NCBI GenBank assembly: GCA_902762305.1
Contig: CACWNW010000004.1
Span: 62,001 to 126,000 of the forward strand
Source of the DNA: Fibrobacter succinogenes
GTDB taxonomy: Bacteria; Fibrobacterota; Fibrobacteria; Fibrobacterales; Fibrobacteraceae
Direction of reading: 5' to 3'
Length of the DNA: 64,000 bases
The notes beneath the pieces were generated by a model, which saw only the letters and a program-made list of their open reading frames with translations, ran no database searches and was not told the origin of the DNA. Of this stretch, positions 17,070 to 25,817 are shown one piece after another; position 1 is the first letter of the stretch, and every line of letters starts with the position of its first letter. A program made the translations under genes and the position numbers.

Positions 17070-19643
17070 ATGAGTAGAAGAGAAAATAAGAGTGCTGTTG
17101 TAAAAAAGGATTTGTCTGTAAAGAAGGAAAGCGGGGCGGAGAAGAAGTCGCTGGCACAGTCGCTGCGTGACTGGGTTTCTTCGCTCCATTTGGGAAAGCC
17201 CCAGGCGGTGATGGCTGCGGTCTCGGTCGCGGTATTGCTTGCCGCCTTCCTGATTTTCAACAACCTTACCGTTTCGTACGCACGCCGCTGGGATATCGAT
17301 TGGGGTTACTACTCCATCCTTTCGACGTTCGTCTTGCTGATTGCGGGCATTATCGTCAACATCCCCTTCGTGGCGAAGCATATCCGCGCCTTCTTGCCGA
17401 GCGGCAAGAGCTTCTGCGGGCTTGCGCTGCTGCTGATTTTCTTCTCGGTGTTCATGTTCGGCAACATCAGCAACACGCACCGCGTGTTGAGCGACGAGAC
17501 GAGCTGGGAATCGATGGGCCTGCAGATGTACTTCCAGCATACGGGCGGCATCTGTAACGAGGGCGTATGGACCGATGGCGTTCTCGACTGCAAGACGGAA
17601 GTGAACAACTTCAAGGGCAAGGCGCTCGGGTTCGTGTATTCGCTCGTGTTCAATTTCATGGAACCCGACCGCGATACGGCACTGCTCGTCAACTACCCGT
17701 TCTACATCCTGAGCCTTATAGCGTTCTTCCTCGCGCTCTCCAAGTGGTTCAGGAGCAGCAAGCTTGCGTTGGCGGCAACCGCGTTCTTGGGCGGCATGCC
17801 CATCTACCTGCTGCAGGCCCGCTCGGCATCTACCGAGGTGCTCTACATTTGCCTGCTCACCTTCCTCATGGCGTGGTACGCGTTTGTGCCTACGAATAAG
17901 GTGACCTGGAAGCATTTCCTGTTAACGGTCCCGCTGCTCGGGTTCTTCGCGCAGACCCGCCAGGAGACGGTCTTTGCCTTCATTCCGTTTGCACTTTATT
18001 ACTACCGCTATTTCCTCGAGAAGCCCTACCGCCTGCCTGCCTTTATCGCTTCGGTGATTGCAGTGAGCTGGCCTAGCGTCAACAACATGGCCGCCTACCG
18101 CGGTTACGATTTCCAGGGCGGCGAGCATGCGGCTCACTCGTTTGCGAACCTTTGGTTCAACCTGAAGACGAATATCGTGACCATGTTGAATTTCGATTCG
18201 GACACGGCGTTCGGCGGCATCATGATGAACCCGTTCTACACGACGTTTACCATCATTTTGCTCGTGGCGACGCTCTGGCTCCTTATCCGCATGGTCGTCT
18301 TCGGCCGCTACGTGCGCGGTTTTGTTCTCGGCATATTCTTCTGCCTCCAGATTTTCGTCATCATGTTCAACGTGTCGGGTACGTTCACGATCGATATCAA
18401 CCAGCGTTACGTGCTGGTGGCGCTCCCGATGTTTGCGCTCTTGATGGCGCTCGGCCTTTACGATGCGCTCGAATTCTCGACCAAGATGCGCAAGGACGCC
18501 GCCGCTACGATTATCATGGGGCTTGCGTGCCTCCTTACGCTCGGGCTCATGGTGTACCATGCCCCGAGTTACCGCAACAACATGCTCTATTACAAGAACA
18601 AGTTGCTTGGCGAAGAGGAATTCCTGAACAACGAACTGGCGGGCTATCCTGCGAATTCCGTGTTCATCTACTCCAGGCCCTGGCAGATGCTGGCCCAGGG
18701 GCATAGCGCCTTCAGCGAACGCACGTTCGAAGGCTGGAGTACCGATGTCTTTGCCGACTGGATGCAGAAATCCGGCGGGAACATCTACCTGGTGCGCGGC
18801 CAGGACGGCTACGGCAAGGTCAACCGCGAAAGTCGCGTGGTAGGTTTCAAGACAACCGACCAGATCGACAAGATTCTCGACAGCTACAAGCACGAGCGCG
18901 TGCTTATCGATGCGAAGAGGTTCGGCTACCCGCTGGTCATCTACAAGATTATTTCGAAGAAGGGCGTGTCGCACTATGCGCAGAACTTCACGGTCAGCGA
19001 ACAGAAGGACGGGATTATCGTATTGAACAAGCGGTTCCCCGAGTCCATCGCCTGCGATTACTCGCTTAACGGCGAAAAGCAGGGCGAACTTTTGCTGACG
19101 ACGGATGCGGACACGCTTCGCCTGGATTCCCTGAAAATCAGGAACGGCATGAACCGAGCCCTGTTTACCTGCTCCATGCCCGATGGCGACACGAGCGTCA
19201 TTTACAGGGATTTCTTCCTGGAATCCGACAGGGCGGTTCTCCTTTCGGCCCTCAAGATGGAGCGCTTCGCTCAGGACTGGGGTGACCCGCAGGTGAACGA
19301 ATCCGTAGAACACCACAGGCTTACCTTGGATGGTGAACCGTTCCGTTACGGTATCGGCAGCCATGCGAATTCCAGCCTCGAGTACACGCTCCCGCGTGCC
19401 TTCGACATGTTCCATGCGGTTGTCGGCCTGGATGACGAAAGCGCCTGCGGTGACGGTGCCTACTTTGTGGTGATTGGGGACGGTCGCGAACTTGCCCGCT
19501 CCAAGAAGCTCTACTCGATGGAAAAGCAGAAACTCGACGTCGAGATTACCGGCGTTCGCCACCTGAACCTGAAAGTCGAGATGGGCGACAACAAGGACTG
19601 CGACCACGGCGATTGGGCTCATTCCTGGTTGGAGGCCCGGTGA
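17070..19643 (+). CDS. GT-C membrane glycosyltransferase (GT39/ArnT-like) with C-terminal NPCBM domain
   Basis: An 857-residue polytopic protein. After a basic cytoplasmic tail, about a dozen helices lie between residues 45 and 500. The first large outer loop contains SDETSWES, the acidic DE pair used by polyprenyl-phosphate-sugar-dependent GT-C enzymes. A soluble region follows, and the last 110 residues (GIGSHANSSLEYTL...VVGLDDESACGDGAYFVV...DGDWAHSW-like end) match the NPCBM carbohydrate-binding module. In ArnT-like enzymes the C-terminal soluble part is periplasmic, so NPCBM would sit there. The next gene overlaps by four bases (GTGA), implying coupling. Transfer of a sugar from a lipid-linked donor to an envelope acceptor is inferred. 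Confidence 0.82.
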   Translation: MSRRENKSAVVKKDLSVKKESGAEKKSLAQSLRDWVSSLHLGKPQAVMAAVSVAVLLAAFLIFNNLTVSYARRWDIDWGYYSILSTFVLLIAGIIVNIPFVAKHIRAFLPSGKSFCGLALLLIFFSVFMFGNISNTHRVLSDETSWESMGLQMYFQHTGGICNEGVWTDGVLDCKTEVNNFKGKALGFVYSLVFNFMEPDRDTALLVNYPFYILSLIAFFLALSKWFRSSKLALAATAFLGGMPIYLLQARSASTEVLYICLLTFLMAWYAFVPTNKVTWKHFLLTVPLLGFFAQTRQETVFAFIPFALYYYRYFLEKPYRLPAFIASVIAVSWPSVNNMAAYRGYDFQGGEHAAHSFANLWFNLKTNIVTMLNFDSDTAFGGIMMNPFYTTFTIILLVATLWLLIRMVVFGRYVRGFVLGIFFCLQIFVIMFNVSGTFTIDINQRYVLVALPMFALLMALGLYDALEFSTKMRKDAAATIIMGLACLLTLGLMVYHAPSYRNNMLYYKNKLLGEEEFLNNELAGYPANSVFIYSRPWQMLAQGHSAFSERTFEGWSTDVFADWMQKSGGNIYLVRGQDGYGKVNRESRVVGFKTTDQIDKILDSYKHERVLIDAKRFGYPLVIYKIISKKGVSHYAQNFTVSEQKDGIIVLNKRFPESIACDYSLNGEKQGELLLTTDADTLRLDSLKIRNGMNRALFTCSMPDGDTSVIYRDFFLESDRAVLLSALKMERFAQDWGDPQVNESVEHHRLTLDGEPFRYGIGSHANSSLEYTLPRAFDMFHAVVGLDDESACGDGAYFVVIGDGRELARSKKLYSMEKQKLDVEITGVRHLNLKVEMGDNKDCDHGDWAHSWLEAR

Positions 19644-20722
19644 AAGTACTGATAGCCCCTTTGGATTGGGGGCTGGGGCATGCGACGCGTTGCGTGCCCG
19701 TTGTTCGTGAATTTCTCCGTAACGGAGCCGAGGTCGAAATTGCTGTTGTGCCGGCGAATGCCGCCTTTTTCCGGGAAGTGTTCCCGGAGGTGCGCCAGCG
19801 CATTGCTCCGAGCTACAATATTGTGTATCCGAAGCACGGATTTAACATGGGGCTCTGGCTCATCAAGAAGAGTTCGCACCTGAATGCCGTAATCCGGTAC
19901 GAGCACCGCTATGCCGAAGAGATGGTCGAGCGCCATGGGTACGATATCGTGCTTTCGGATAACCGGTTCGGCTTCTATTCCACCAGGGCGCACAGCGTGT
20001 ACATGACGCACCAGCGGCGCATCGCTTTCCCGCCGGCCTTGTCGGCGCTCGAGGGCTTCGGTATCCGCTGGCATAATTCCCTGATGAAGAAATTCGACGA
20101 GGTGTGGGTCCCCGACGTGGAGGAATTTCCCGGGTATGCGGGTGCGCTTTCGCATGTGGAAGGCTGCCCGGTGCCGCTCCGGTATGTGGGACTGCTTTCG
20201 CGGTTTGCCGGAATCGGGCCAGATGACTTGCATCGTACGGCGGCTCCCTCGGGCCGGAACATCCTCGCGGTTGTTTCGGGTGTGGAACCCGCGCGCACGC
20301 AGTTCGAGACTGCCCTTCGGCAGGTTCTCGCGCAGGTTCCGGGCGAACATGTGATGGTGCTCGGTAAGCCGCAGAAGGGCATGCATTCCTGGAAGGAGGG
20401 GAACATCGAGTTACATAACCACCTCCGTACGGAAGAATTCGCCCGCGCCGTGAAGAACGCTGACTGGGTGATAAGCAGGGGAGGCTACAGTACCGTCATG
20501 GACATGGCTTTCCTCGGTGCACGCTGCATTTTTGTCCCTACTCCCGGACAGTACGAGCAGCTCGTCTTGGCGAAGGAACTCTCTTCTGCGGGGTACGCTG
20601 CATACATTCCTGCGCATAATCTTACTTTAGGCGCTCTCGAAAAGGCTTTCCGGACCGATGTCGCCTTGCCCGCCCCTCCGCGGGGGGATTTGCTCGGGAC
20701 TGCGGTCCGGGCGATGCTGTAA
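19640..20722 (+). CDS. GT-B glycosyltransferase, MurG-like
   Basis: A 360-residue predicted glycosyltransferase of the GT-B fold. The N-terminus VKVLIAPLDWGLGHATRC carries the GLGHA motif of MurG-like and related nucleotide-sugar enzymes. The C-terminal half has the donor-site pattern ADWVISRGGYSTVMDMAFLG and PTPGQYEQLVLAKEL. The start is GTG 19640, overlapping the previous stop (GTGA) and preceded by TGGAGG; an upstream in-frame ATG would overlap the NPCBM domain more extensively. Translational coupling to the GT-C gene suggests one pathway. The sugar and acceptor are not identifiable. It is not murG itself, as no cell-division or wall genes are nearby. Confidence 0.82.
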   Translation: MKVLIAPLDWGLGHATRCVPVVREFLRNGAEVEIAVVPANAAFFREVFPEVRQRIAPSYNIVYPKHGFNMGLWLIKKSSHLNAVIRYEHRYAEEMVERHGYDIVLSDNRFGFYSTRAHSVYMTHQRRIAFPPALSALEGFGIRWHNSLMKKFDEVWVPDVEEFPGYAGALSHVEGCPVPLRYVGLLSRFAGIGPDDLHRTAAPSGRNILAVVSGVEPARTQFETALRQVLAQVPGEHVMVLGKPQKGMHSWKEGNIELHNHLRTEEFARAVKNADWVISRGGYSTVMDMAFLGARCIFVPTPGQYEQLVLAKELSSAGYAAYIPAHNLTLGALEKAFRTDVALPAPPRGDLLGTAVRAML

Positions 20723-20744
20723 AACATTTTATTTGAGGTCTAGA

Positions 20745-21440
20745 ATGAACCGTTTTGTCCTTGCTTTCCCGATTCCCGTTGCTCCCGCAGATGTTTTCCC
20801 GTTGACGGAAACGGTTTCCGTGGCTGCCGACGCGAAGACGCTTCTCGTGCCGGGCTGCGCCGTGAACTTCGAGGTCGTGCGCAATCCGCCCGCTCCTAGC
20901 CTTTCGGGAATCTTCGCTGAGCACCGTGAACTTGCCGCGGGCGAGGCTTCCGCCATCGATTCGCACAAGTCCCTGCTGTTCTTGCTTGGAACGCTCAAAA
21001 GCGCGGACGACCTCAAGATGGTGAATAATGCCATATTGAAGGTGCTTGCCGCGGGTGCGACGGGCGTGTACATGCAGCAGTCGGGCTCGGCCTGGACTGC
21101 CGACGCCTTCCGCGAGGAACTTGACGATGGCGAATTCCCCATGGACCCCTGGATAAACTTCGTTGAGAGCGCCGATATGCTCTACACGCTCGGGCTGGAA
21201 GTGTTCAATTCGCCGGACTTGTGCATTTCGCGCACGAACGGCAGCCCCGAGGAGCTCAGGAACATCCTTTCCGTTGTGGCGGACTCCATTTTCGTGGACG
21301 GGATCTCCTCGAAGTCCGGAATCGAGGTCGATGGGGGAGAATGCGGCACCTTCACGCTGCGTGCCGAACAGAAGAGCCCATTTTCGAAGGATTCTCCGGA
21401 ATTTAACCGCCAGGGAATCATGCGTCTGTTGAAGAAGTAG
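20745..21440 (+). CDS. Hypothetical protein, possibly DUF4261-like
   Basis: A 231-residue soluble protein without signal or membrane segment. A segment in the middle (ATGVYMQQSGSAWTADAFREEL...MDPWINFV) resembles the DUF4261 family, whose function is unknown; this resemblance is tentative. The ATG at 20745 follows a TGAGG site and is chosen over an upstream ATG lacking one. It follows the GT-B gene by 22 bases and could be part of the same transcript. No function is proposed. Confidence 0.6.
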   Translation: MNRFVLAFPIPVAPADVFPLTETVSVAADAKTLLVPGCAVNFEVVRNPPAPSLSGIFAEHRELAAGEASAIDSHKSLLFLLGTLKSADDLKMVNNAILKVLAAGATGVYMQQSGSAWTADAFREELDDGEFPMDPWINFVESADMLYTLGLEVFNSPDLCISRTNGSPEELRNILSVVADSIFVDGISSKSGIEVDGGECGTFTLRAEQKSPFSKDSPEFNRQGIMRLLKK

Positions 21441-21461
21441 TCTTTTATTATACTTTGTTCT

Positions 21462-22658
21462 ATGCCTATAGAAAACGAATACGTCAATCTCGCATTTTTG
21501 CTTTCGGCGATTGCATTCCTTTTCCTTGCAATCTATGCGGCGTTCGTCCCGCTGCTCAAGCGCTGGGCGAAAAGGACCCCGAATACGTTCAACATGCTGC
21601 TTGTCGAAAGGCATGTCGCCTCGCGACTTTTGCAGATTATCCCCGCGACGGCCTTCTCGACGACTACGCAGCGGATTCTGAACCAGTCCGGATGGCTTTA
21701 CGACCTGTGTTCCCGCGTGGCTAACATCTGGTACACGCTGCTCTCCTTTGCGATTGCGTGTTCCATGCTCGATGTGGTGGAACACCTGAATGGCATAAAC
21801 GAACGCACCATGAGGCGCCCGCTGCACGGTATTTTCCAGGCGGTGAAGGTCGCGCTGTTCTGCCTTGCCGCGATATTTATTGTGAGCCAGGTGACCGACA
21901 AGAGCCCCGTCATCATATTCTCCGCGCTGGGCGCCATGGCGACAGTCCTTATGCTCATTTTCAAGGACTCGATTCTTGGCGTAGTCTCGGGCGTGCAGAT
22001 CAACATTTCCGACTTGCTGCGCAAGGGCGACTGGATCGAAATTGAGCGTCACCATGCCGACGGTACGGTCATGGACATCACGCTTACTTCGGTGAAGGTG
22101 CGCAACTGGGACAACACCATATCGGTCATCCCCGCATACGACCTCATCACGAACTCGTTCCGCAACTGGCGCGGCATGCAGGATTCCGGAGTGCGGCGCA
22201 TCAAGAGGGCGATGTTTATCGATCAGAAGACGGTCCGCTTCCTCACTCCGGAAGAGATTTCCAGTTTGTCGAAGATTGAAATCCTGGCCCCGTACCTGAA
22301 TGCGAAGGCGCACGAGATTGTGGGCGAGGAATCGAAGGCCGGCCTGCTGGGCGTTGCCGTCGGGACCGAAAACCCGGATGTGCTCAATACCCGCCACCTC
22401 ACGAACATTGGCACGTTCCGCGCCTACTGCACGGCCTACCTGCGTTCGCGCAAGACGGTGGCACAGAACATGACGCTCATGACCCGCCAGCTGGATCCGA
22501 CCCCGGAGGGGCTGCCGCTCGAGATATACGCGTTTGCGAACACGACCGTGTGGGAGGACTTTGAAGGCATCCAGGCGGATATCCTGGACCACCTGATTGC
22601 AGCCTTGCCGGAGTTCGGGCTGGAACTGTACCAGTACGGAGTTGGTTTTAGGGCGTAG
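21462..22658 (+). CDS. MscS-family mechanosensitive channel (YbdG-like)
   Basis: Inner-membrane channel of 398 residues that should open under membrane tension. Five or so helices precede the pore-lining TM3-like helix and the conserved MscS beta domain: IIFSALGAMATVLMLIFKDSILGVVSGVQI, split here by position 165-195, then GDWIEIERHHADGTVMDITLTSVKVRNWDNTISVIPAY. The sequence DGTVMDITLTSVKVRNWD identifies the YbdG/MscM branch. The ATG lacks a ribosome site and sits four bases after TACTTTG, a box-like sequence, so the message may be leaderless. It lies 21 bases after the preceding stop. Confidence 0.9.
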   Translation: MPIENEYVNLAFLLSAIAFLFLAIYAAFVPLLKRWAKRTPNTFNMLLVERHVASRLLQIIPATAFSTTTQRILNQSGWLYDLCSRVANIWYTLLSFAIACSMLDVVEHLNGINERTMRRPLHGIFQAVKVALFCLAAIFIVSQVTDKSPVIIFSALGAMATVLMLIFKDSILGVVSGVQINISDLLRKGDWIEIERHHADGTVMDITLTSVKVRNWDNTISVIPAYDLITNSFRNWRGMQDSGVRRIKRAMFIDQKTVRFLTPEEISSLSKIEILAPYLNAKAHEIVGEESKAGLLGVAVGTENPDVLNTRHLTNIGTFRAYCTAYLRSRKTVAQNMTLMTRQLDPTPEGLPLEIYAFANTTVWEDFEGIQADILDHLIAALPEFGLELYQYGVGFRA

Positions 22659-22693
22659 CGCCTTATCTTTGATATTTGAAAAAGAGGTCTTAT

Positions 22694-23239
22694 ATGCAGA
22701 TACTTTTCCTTATGGCCGATGGTTTTGAAGAAACCGAGTTCGTCACACCGTTCGATTACTTCCAGAGGGCTGGCTTCGAGGTGGCGCTTGCGAGCGTTTC
22801 GGGCGATTCGTTCGTGACGGGTGCCCACGGGCTAAAGATTGCGGTCGATTTCGCGCTTTCGGGTGCCGATACGGCCAAGTTCGATGCCGTTCTCCTGCCG
22901 GGTGGCGGTCCGGGCGTGAAGCGCCTCAAGGCGAGTGCCGACGTGGAGCGTGTCGTCTGCGACTTCAACGACCAGAACAAGTGGATTTTCGCCATCTGCG
23001 CGGCCCCGCTCGTATTGAGCAAGGCCGGGCTCCTTGTGGACAGGACTGCGACATGTTTCCCGGGTTGCGTGGAGGAACTCGTGTGCAACAAGTTTGTGGA
23101 AGACCGCGTGGTGGTGGATGGCAATATAGTCACGAGTCGCGGGGCCGGAACCGCCGAGGAATTCGCGTTCGAGTGCATTGCGCAGTTGGGCGGGCGGGAT
23201 TTGTCCGAGAAAATCCGCAAGCAGGTGGTGGCGCGCTAG
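22694..23239 (+). CDS. DJ-1/PfpI family protein (YajL/ThiJ-like)
   Basis: A 181-residue cytoplasmic protein of the DJ-1 superfamily, whose members act as protein or glyoxal deglycases and stress chaperones. The N-terminal FLMADGFEETEFVTPFDYF provides the conserved Glu. The nucleophile Cys 102 lies in the elbow IFAICAAPLVL, and GAGTAEEFAFECI near the end is typical. The ATG at 22694 is taken because AAAGAGG precedes it; an in-frame TTG at 22676 is less likely. TATCTTTG at 22668-22675 could be its -7 box. Biochemical activity is not determinable. Confidence 0.9.
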   Translation: MQILFLMADGFEETEFVTPFDYFQRAGFEVALASVSGDSFVTGAHGLKIAVDFALSGADTAKFDAVLLPGGGPGVKRLKASADVERVVCDFNDQNKWIFAICAAPLVLSKAGLLVDRTATCFPGCVEELVCNKFVEDRVVVDGNIVTSRGAGTAEEFAFECIAQLGGRDLSEKIRKQVVAR

Positions 23240-23283
23240 CTGTTTTTTGTATATTGATGGTATAACAACAAAGTGAGGTTTTT

Positions 23284-23703
23284 ATGAAGTTTTCCTATGC
23301 CCTGATTCTTGCAGGTTCGCTCGCTTTCTTGGCTTGCGATGATACGACATCGGCTGACAACGGTTCTGATTTTGATTGCACCGTGAGCGGTGGCGTGAAG
23401 GTCGTATCCCCCAAGGGTGGTGAGGAATTCAAGATCGGTGACAAGATTACCGTTGTGTATGGTTCCGATGTACAGGGTTCCGGTTATCGTTTCGTTTTCA
23501 AGGCCTCGGAAGAAGACATGGGCACTGATTTGCTCGATGGTTCTGCTGGTCCGGAGCAGCCGGATGGCAAGACATGCTACGAGCAGGAAGTTGTCTTGTC
23601 GGAAGGCCTTGTCGAGCCGACTTCGACGGCCATTATTCGAGTGATTCCATACGAACGCCAGAACAAGGGCGCTAATTCCGGGACCTTCAAGGTCAAGGAG
23701 TAA
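23284..23703 (+). CDS. Small lipoprotein with beta-sandwich-like domain
   Basis: A 139-residue predicted lipoprotein with lipobox LAFLAC (Cys 18). After a short Ser/Asp-rich linker, the mature part begins VKVVSPKGGEEFKIGDKITVVYGSDV, the opening pattern of immunoglobulin-like domains often found in surface proteins of this phylum. A GTGAGG site precedes the ATG. The stop overlaps the start of the following epimerase by one base (TAATG), so the two are coupled, though the functional link is unclear. Confidence 0.72.
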   Translation: MKFSYALILAGSLAFLACDDTTSADNGSDFDCTVSGGVKVVSPKGGEEFKIGDKITVVYGSDVQGSGYRFVFKASEEDMGTDLLDGSAGPEQPDGKTCYEQEVVLSEGLVEPTSTAIIRVIPYERQNKGANSGTFKVKE

Positions 23704-24848
23704 TGAACCTCCGTTTCGACGACAATAGTATCACTGTGGCCATTGTAGGCTGCGGTGGTTTTATCGGTAGCCATTTGCTCGACGCCGTGTTGGAACGTAC
23801 CCGCTGGCGCGTGTTCGGCGTTGATCTCGATTTCTACAGGTTGCAGCACCGCCTGAACCATGAGCGGTGTGAATTCCTGTGCGCGGACCTTGCCGACCCT
23901 TCCGTTGTGGAGCGCATTGCGCAGTTCCCGCTGGTGGTGAACTTGGCCGCCATTTGCACGCCGAGCCGCTACATGGGGGAGGCGTGCGAGGTCATCCGGA
24001 GCAATTACGACCACCCGGCGGCTTTGGCCGAGGCGTGCGCGAAGTCAGGTTCCTGGCTCGTGCATTTTTCGACTTCCGAGATTTACGGACGTACGGCACC
24101 CGATTCGGGTGAACTGGAGGAAGATTCGACGCCTGCCGTGTTCGGGCCAGTTACCGCGAGCCGCTGGAGCTATGCGACTGCGAAACTCCTGGCGGAGCGT
24201 TATATCGCGGGACTGCCTGGGCTTAAGTGGACGGTTGTCCGCCCGTTCAATTTTGTCGGGCCGTACATGGACTTTATGCCGGGTATCGACGGCGAGGGAA
24301 TTCCGCGGGTGCTTGCGAACTTCTCGACGGCGCTTTTACGGGGAGAACCACTCAAACTTGTGAACGGCGGGAAGGCGAAACGTTGCTTTACTAGCGTACA
24401 CGATGCGGTAGACTTCTTGTTCGCGCTGTTTGCCGCAGGCTCTGGCGCTGCACACGATGCTGGTTTCAAGATTGCGCAAGACGCCGGTTCAGGAAAGGCA
24501 CAAGTTTCTGGTTCTAAAACTGCGCCGGATTCGGGGGTATTCTCGCAGGCGTTCAATGTCGGGAATCCGAAGAACGAGGTGAGTATTGCGGAACTTGCGC
24601 AGAAGATGCGCTCGATTTTCGCGAAGGTACGCGGGGTCGATGTCTCGACGCTGCCGAAACCGCAGGTGGTCTCGGGCGAGGAATACTACGGTGCGGGTTA
24701 CGATGATTCGATGCGTCGCATGCCCTCGGTCGCGAAGGCTGAACGCTTGCTCGGGTTCAAGGCGCGCATCCCGCTCGATGTCGCTCTCGAGGAATCGCTC
24801 TCGTGGTTCGTCGGACATTATGGTACCGGTTTGTCATCCCCCGCTTGA
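23703..24848 (+). CDS. ArnA-like UDP-glucuronate decarboxylase/epimerase (SDR)
   Basis: A 381-residue extended short-chain dehydrogenase closely patterned on the decarboxylase half of ArnA. The NAD loop GCGGFIGSH is at 17-24, S125-E126 lies in FSTSEIYG, and catalytic Y157 and K161 are in SYATAK. The late motifs NVGNPKNEVSI and EEYYGAGYDDSMRRMPSVAKA resemble the ArnA segment with its essential Arg. Oxidative decarboxylation of UDP-glucuronate is therefore likely. Residues about 245-278 are a low-complexity Ala/Gly/Asp insert of degenerate eight-residue repeats absent from the family. The last codons and the stop are provided by the repeat element at 24832. No formyltransferase half is present. 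Confidence 0.8.
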   Translation: MNLRFDDNSITVAIVGCGGFIGSHLLDAVLERTRWRVFGVDLDFYRLQHRLNHERCEFLCADLADPSVVERIAQFPLVVNLAAICTPSRYMGEACEVIRSNYDHPAALAEACAKSGSWLVHFSTSEIYGRTAPDSGELEEDSTPAVFGPVTASRWSYATAKLLAERYIAGLPGLKWTVVRPFNFVGPYMDFMPGIDGEGIPRVLANFSTALLRGEPLKLVNGGKAKRCFTSVHDAVDFLFALFAAGSGAAHDAGFKIAQDAGSGKAQVSGSKTAPDSGVFSQAFNVGNPKNEVSIAELAQKMRSIFAKVRGVDVSTLPKPQVVSGEEYYGAGYDDSMRRMPSVAKAERLLGFKARIPLDVALEESLSWFVGHYGTGLSSPA

Positions 24849-24926
24849 CGGGGGATCTCCCTTTTATGAATAAATGTTTAGTTTTCATAAATAAAAAGGA
24901 GATGTCCGACTAAATCGGACATGACA
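24832..24926. repeat. Cruciform REP-like element: two inverted 29-base units, each with its own hairpin
   Basis: Two units face each other. The left reads TGTCAT, hairpin, ATCTCC (24832-24860); the right is the same plan on the other strand (24898-24926). The left hairpin pairs ATCCCCCG with CGGGGGAT, the right ATGTCCGA with TCGGACAT. The stems differ in sequence yet each remains fully paired, while the flanking TGTCAT and ATCTCC are identical. Between the units TTATGAA (24864-24870) and TTCATAA (24884-24890) pair too. The element supplies the stop codon of the epimerase and ends six bases before the GTG of the GT2 gene. Confidence 0.85.
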
Positions 24927-24931
24927 AGTAA

Positions 24932-25741
24932 GTGCATCCCGATTACTTCATCTTTGTTCCGGCCTATAACGTATCGCAGACTCTTGCGGACGTATTGGGG
25001 CGCATTTCGCCCGCAGTCATGGAACGCGCGGAAGTGCTCGTGATAGACGACGGCTCGAAGGATGATACCCGCGGGGCCTATGAAACGTTTGTCGGCGCAT
25101 CTTCAATCATGAACTGCGCGGCATCCGGTAAGGCGTGCGCGGGCCACCTGCATTACGAGCGTTTCGAGAAGAACTGCGGTTACGGCGCGGTCGTCAAGCG
25201 CGGAATCACTGCAGGCCTGGAATCGGGTGCGAAGTTCATCGCCTGCTTGCATGGCGACGGGCAGTACCCCGCCGAGCAGCTTGGCGAATTTTTTGCGTAC
25301 CTCGAGTCCGCGCGCACCCAGCCCGAAAATGCCGAGCGCACCCAGCCCGAGGCAAGTGGCCTGCCAGAAATAGCCCTCGTCCAAGGTTCCCGCCATGCTG
25401 TCGCGGGGGGCGCGAAAGCCGGCAACATGCCTTTGTACAAGCGGCTCGGCGGGGCTTTCCTCACCGCGCTCGAGAACATCGCTTTCCGGCAGAAGCTTAC
25501 GGACCGACATAGCGGTTTCATCGTCTACAATGCGGAATTCCTGAAGACGCTTGACCTCAAAGCGCTGAGCCCGAGCTTCGATATCGACCTGGAAATCATA
25601 TCCATCGCCGATGCCCGCGGTTACCAGCAGGCAGAACTCCCGATACCCACGCGCTATGCCGGCGAGAAGTCCAACCTGAACGTCGTCACCTACGGCCTGC
25701 GCGTCTTGCGGCAAATTCTGCGCCGTTTTTGCCTGCGATAA
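24932..25741 (+). CDS. GT2 glycosyltransferase (ArnC/DPM-synthase-like)
   Basis: A 269-residue GT-A enzyme: opening YFIFVPAYN, nucleotide Asp in VLVIDDGSKDDT, donor motif HGDGQYP, and SGFIVYNAEFL in the acceptor region, typical of polyprenyl-phosphate sugar transferases. The GTG at 24932 immediately follows an in-frame TAA. The nearest AAGGAG is about 30 bases upstream inside the cruciform element, so translation initiation may have been disturbed by its insertion. Two family-atypical inserts are visible, one Ala/Cys-rich near 55-70 and one containing an in-frame duplication (RTQPE twice, 25312-25350). C-terminal membrane helices seen in ArnC are absent. Role inferred: making a lipid-linked sugar. 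Confidence 0.8.
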   Translation: MHPDYFIFVPAYNVSQTLADVLGRISPAVMERAEVLVIDDGSKDDTRGAYETFVGASSIMNCAASGKACAGHLHYERFEKNCGYGAVVKRGITAGLESGAKFIACLHGDGQYPAEQLGEFFAYLESARTQPENAERTQPEASGLPEIALVQGSRHAVAGGAKAGNMPLYKRLGGAFLTALENIAFRQKLTDRHSGFIVYNAEFLKTLDLKALSPSFDIDLEIISIADARGYQQAELPIPTRYAGEKSNLNVVTYGLRVLRQILRRFCLR

Positions 25742-25817
25742 AGCTCTTTTTTAGGGTAGGGGCGTATAAATAGCTTGATTCGCCCTGGTTTATATGCCCC
25801 GCACTCAAAAATCTCGA

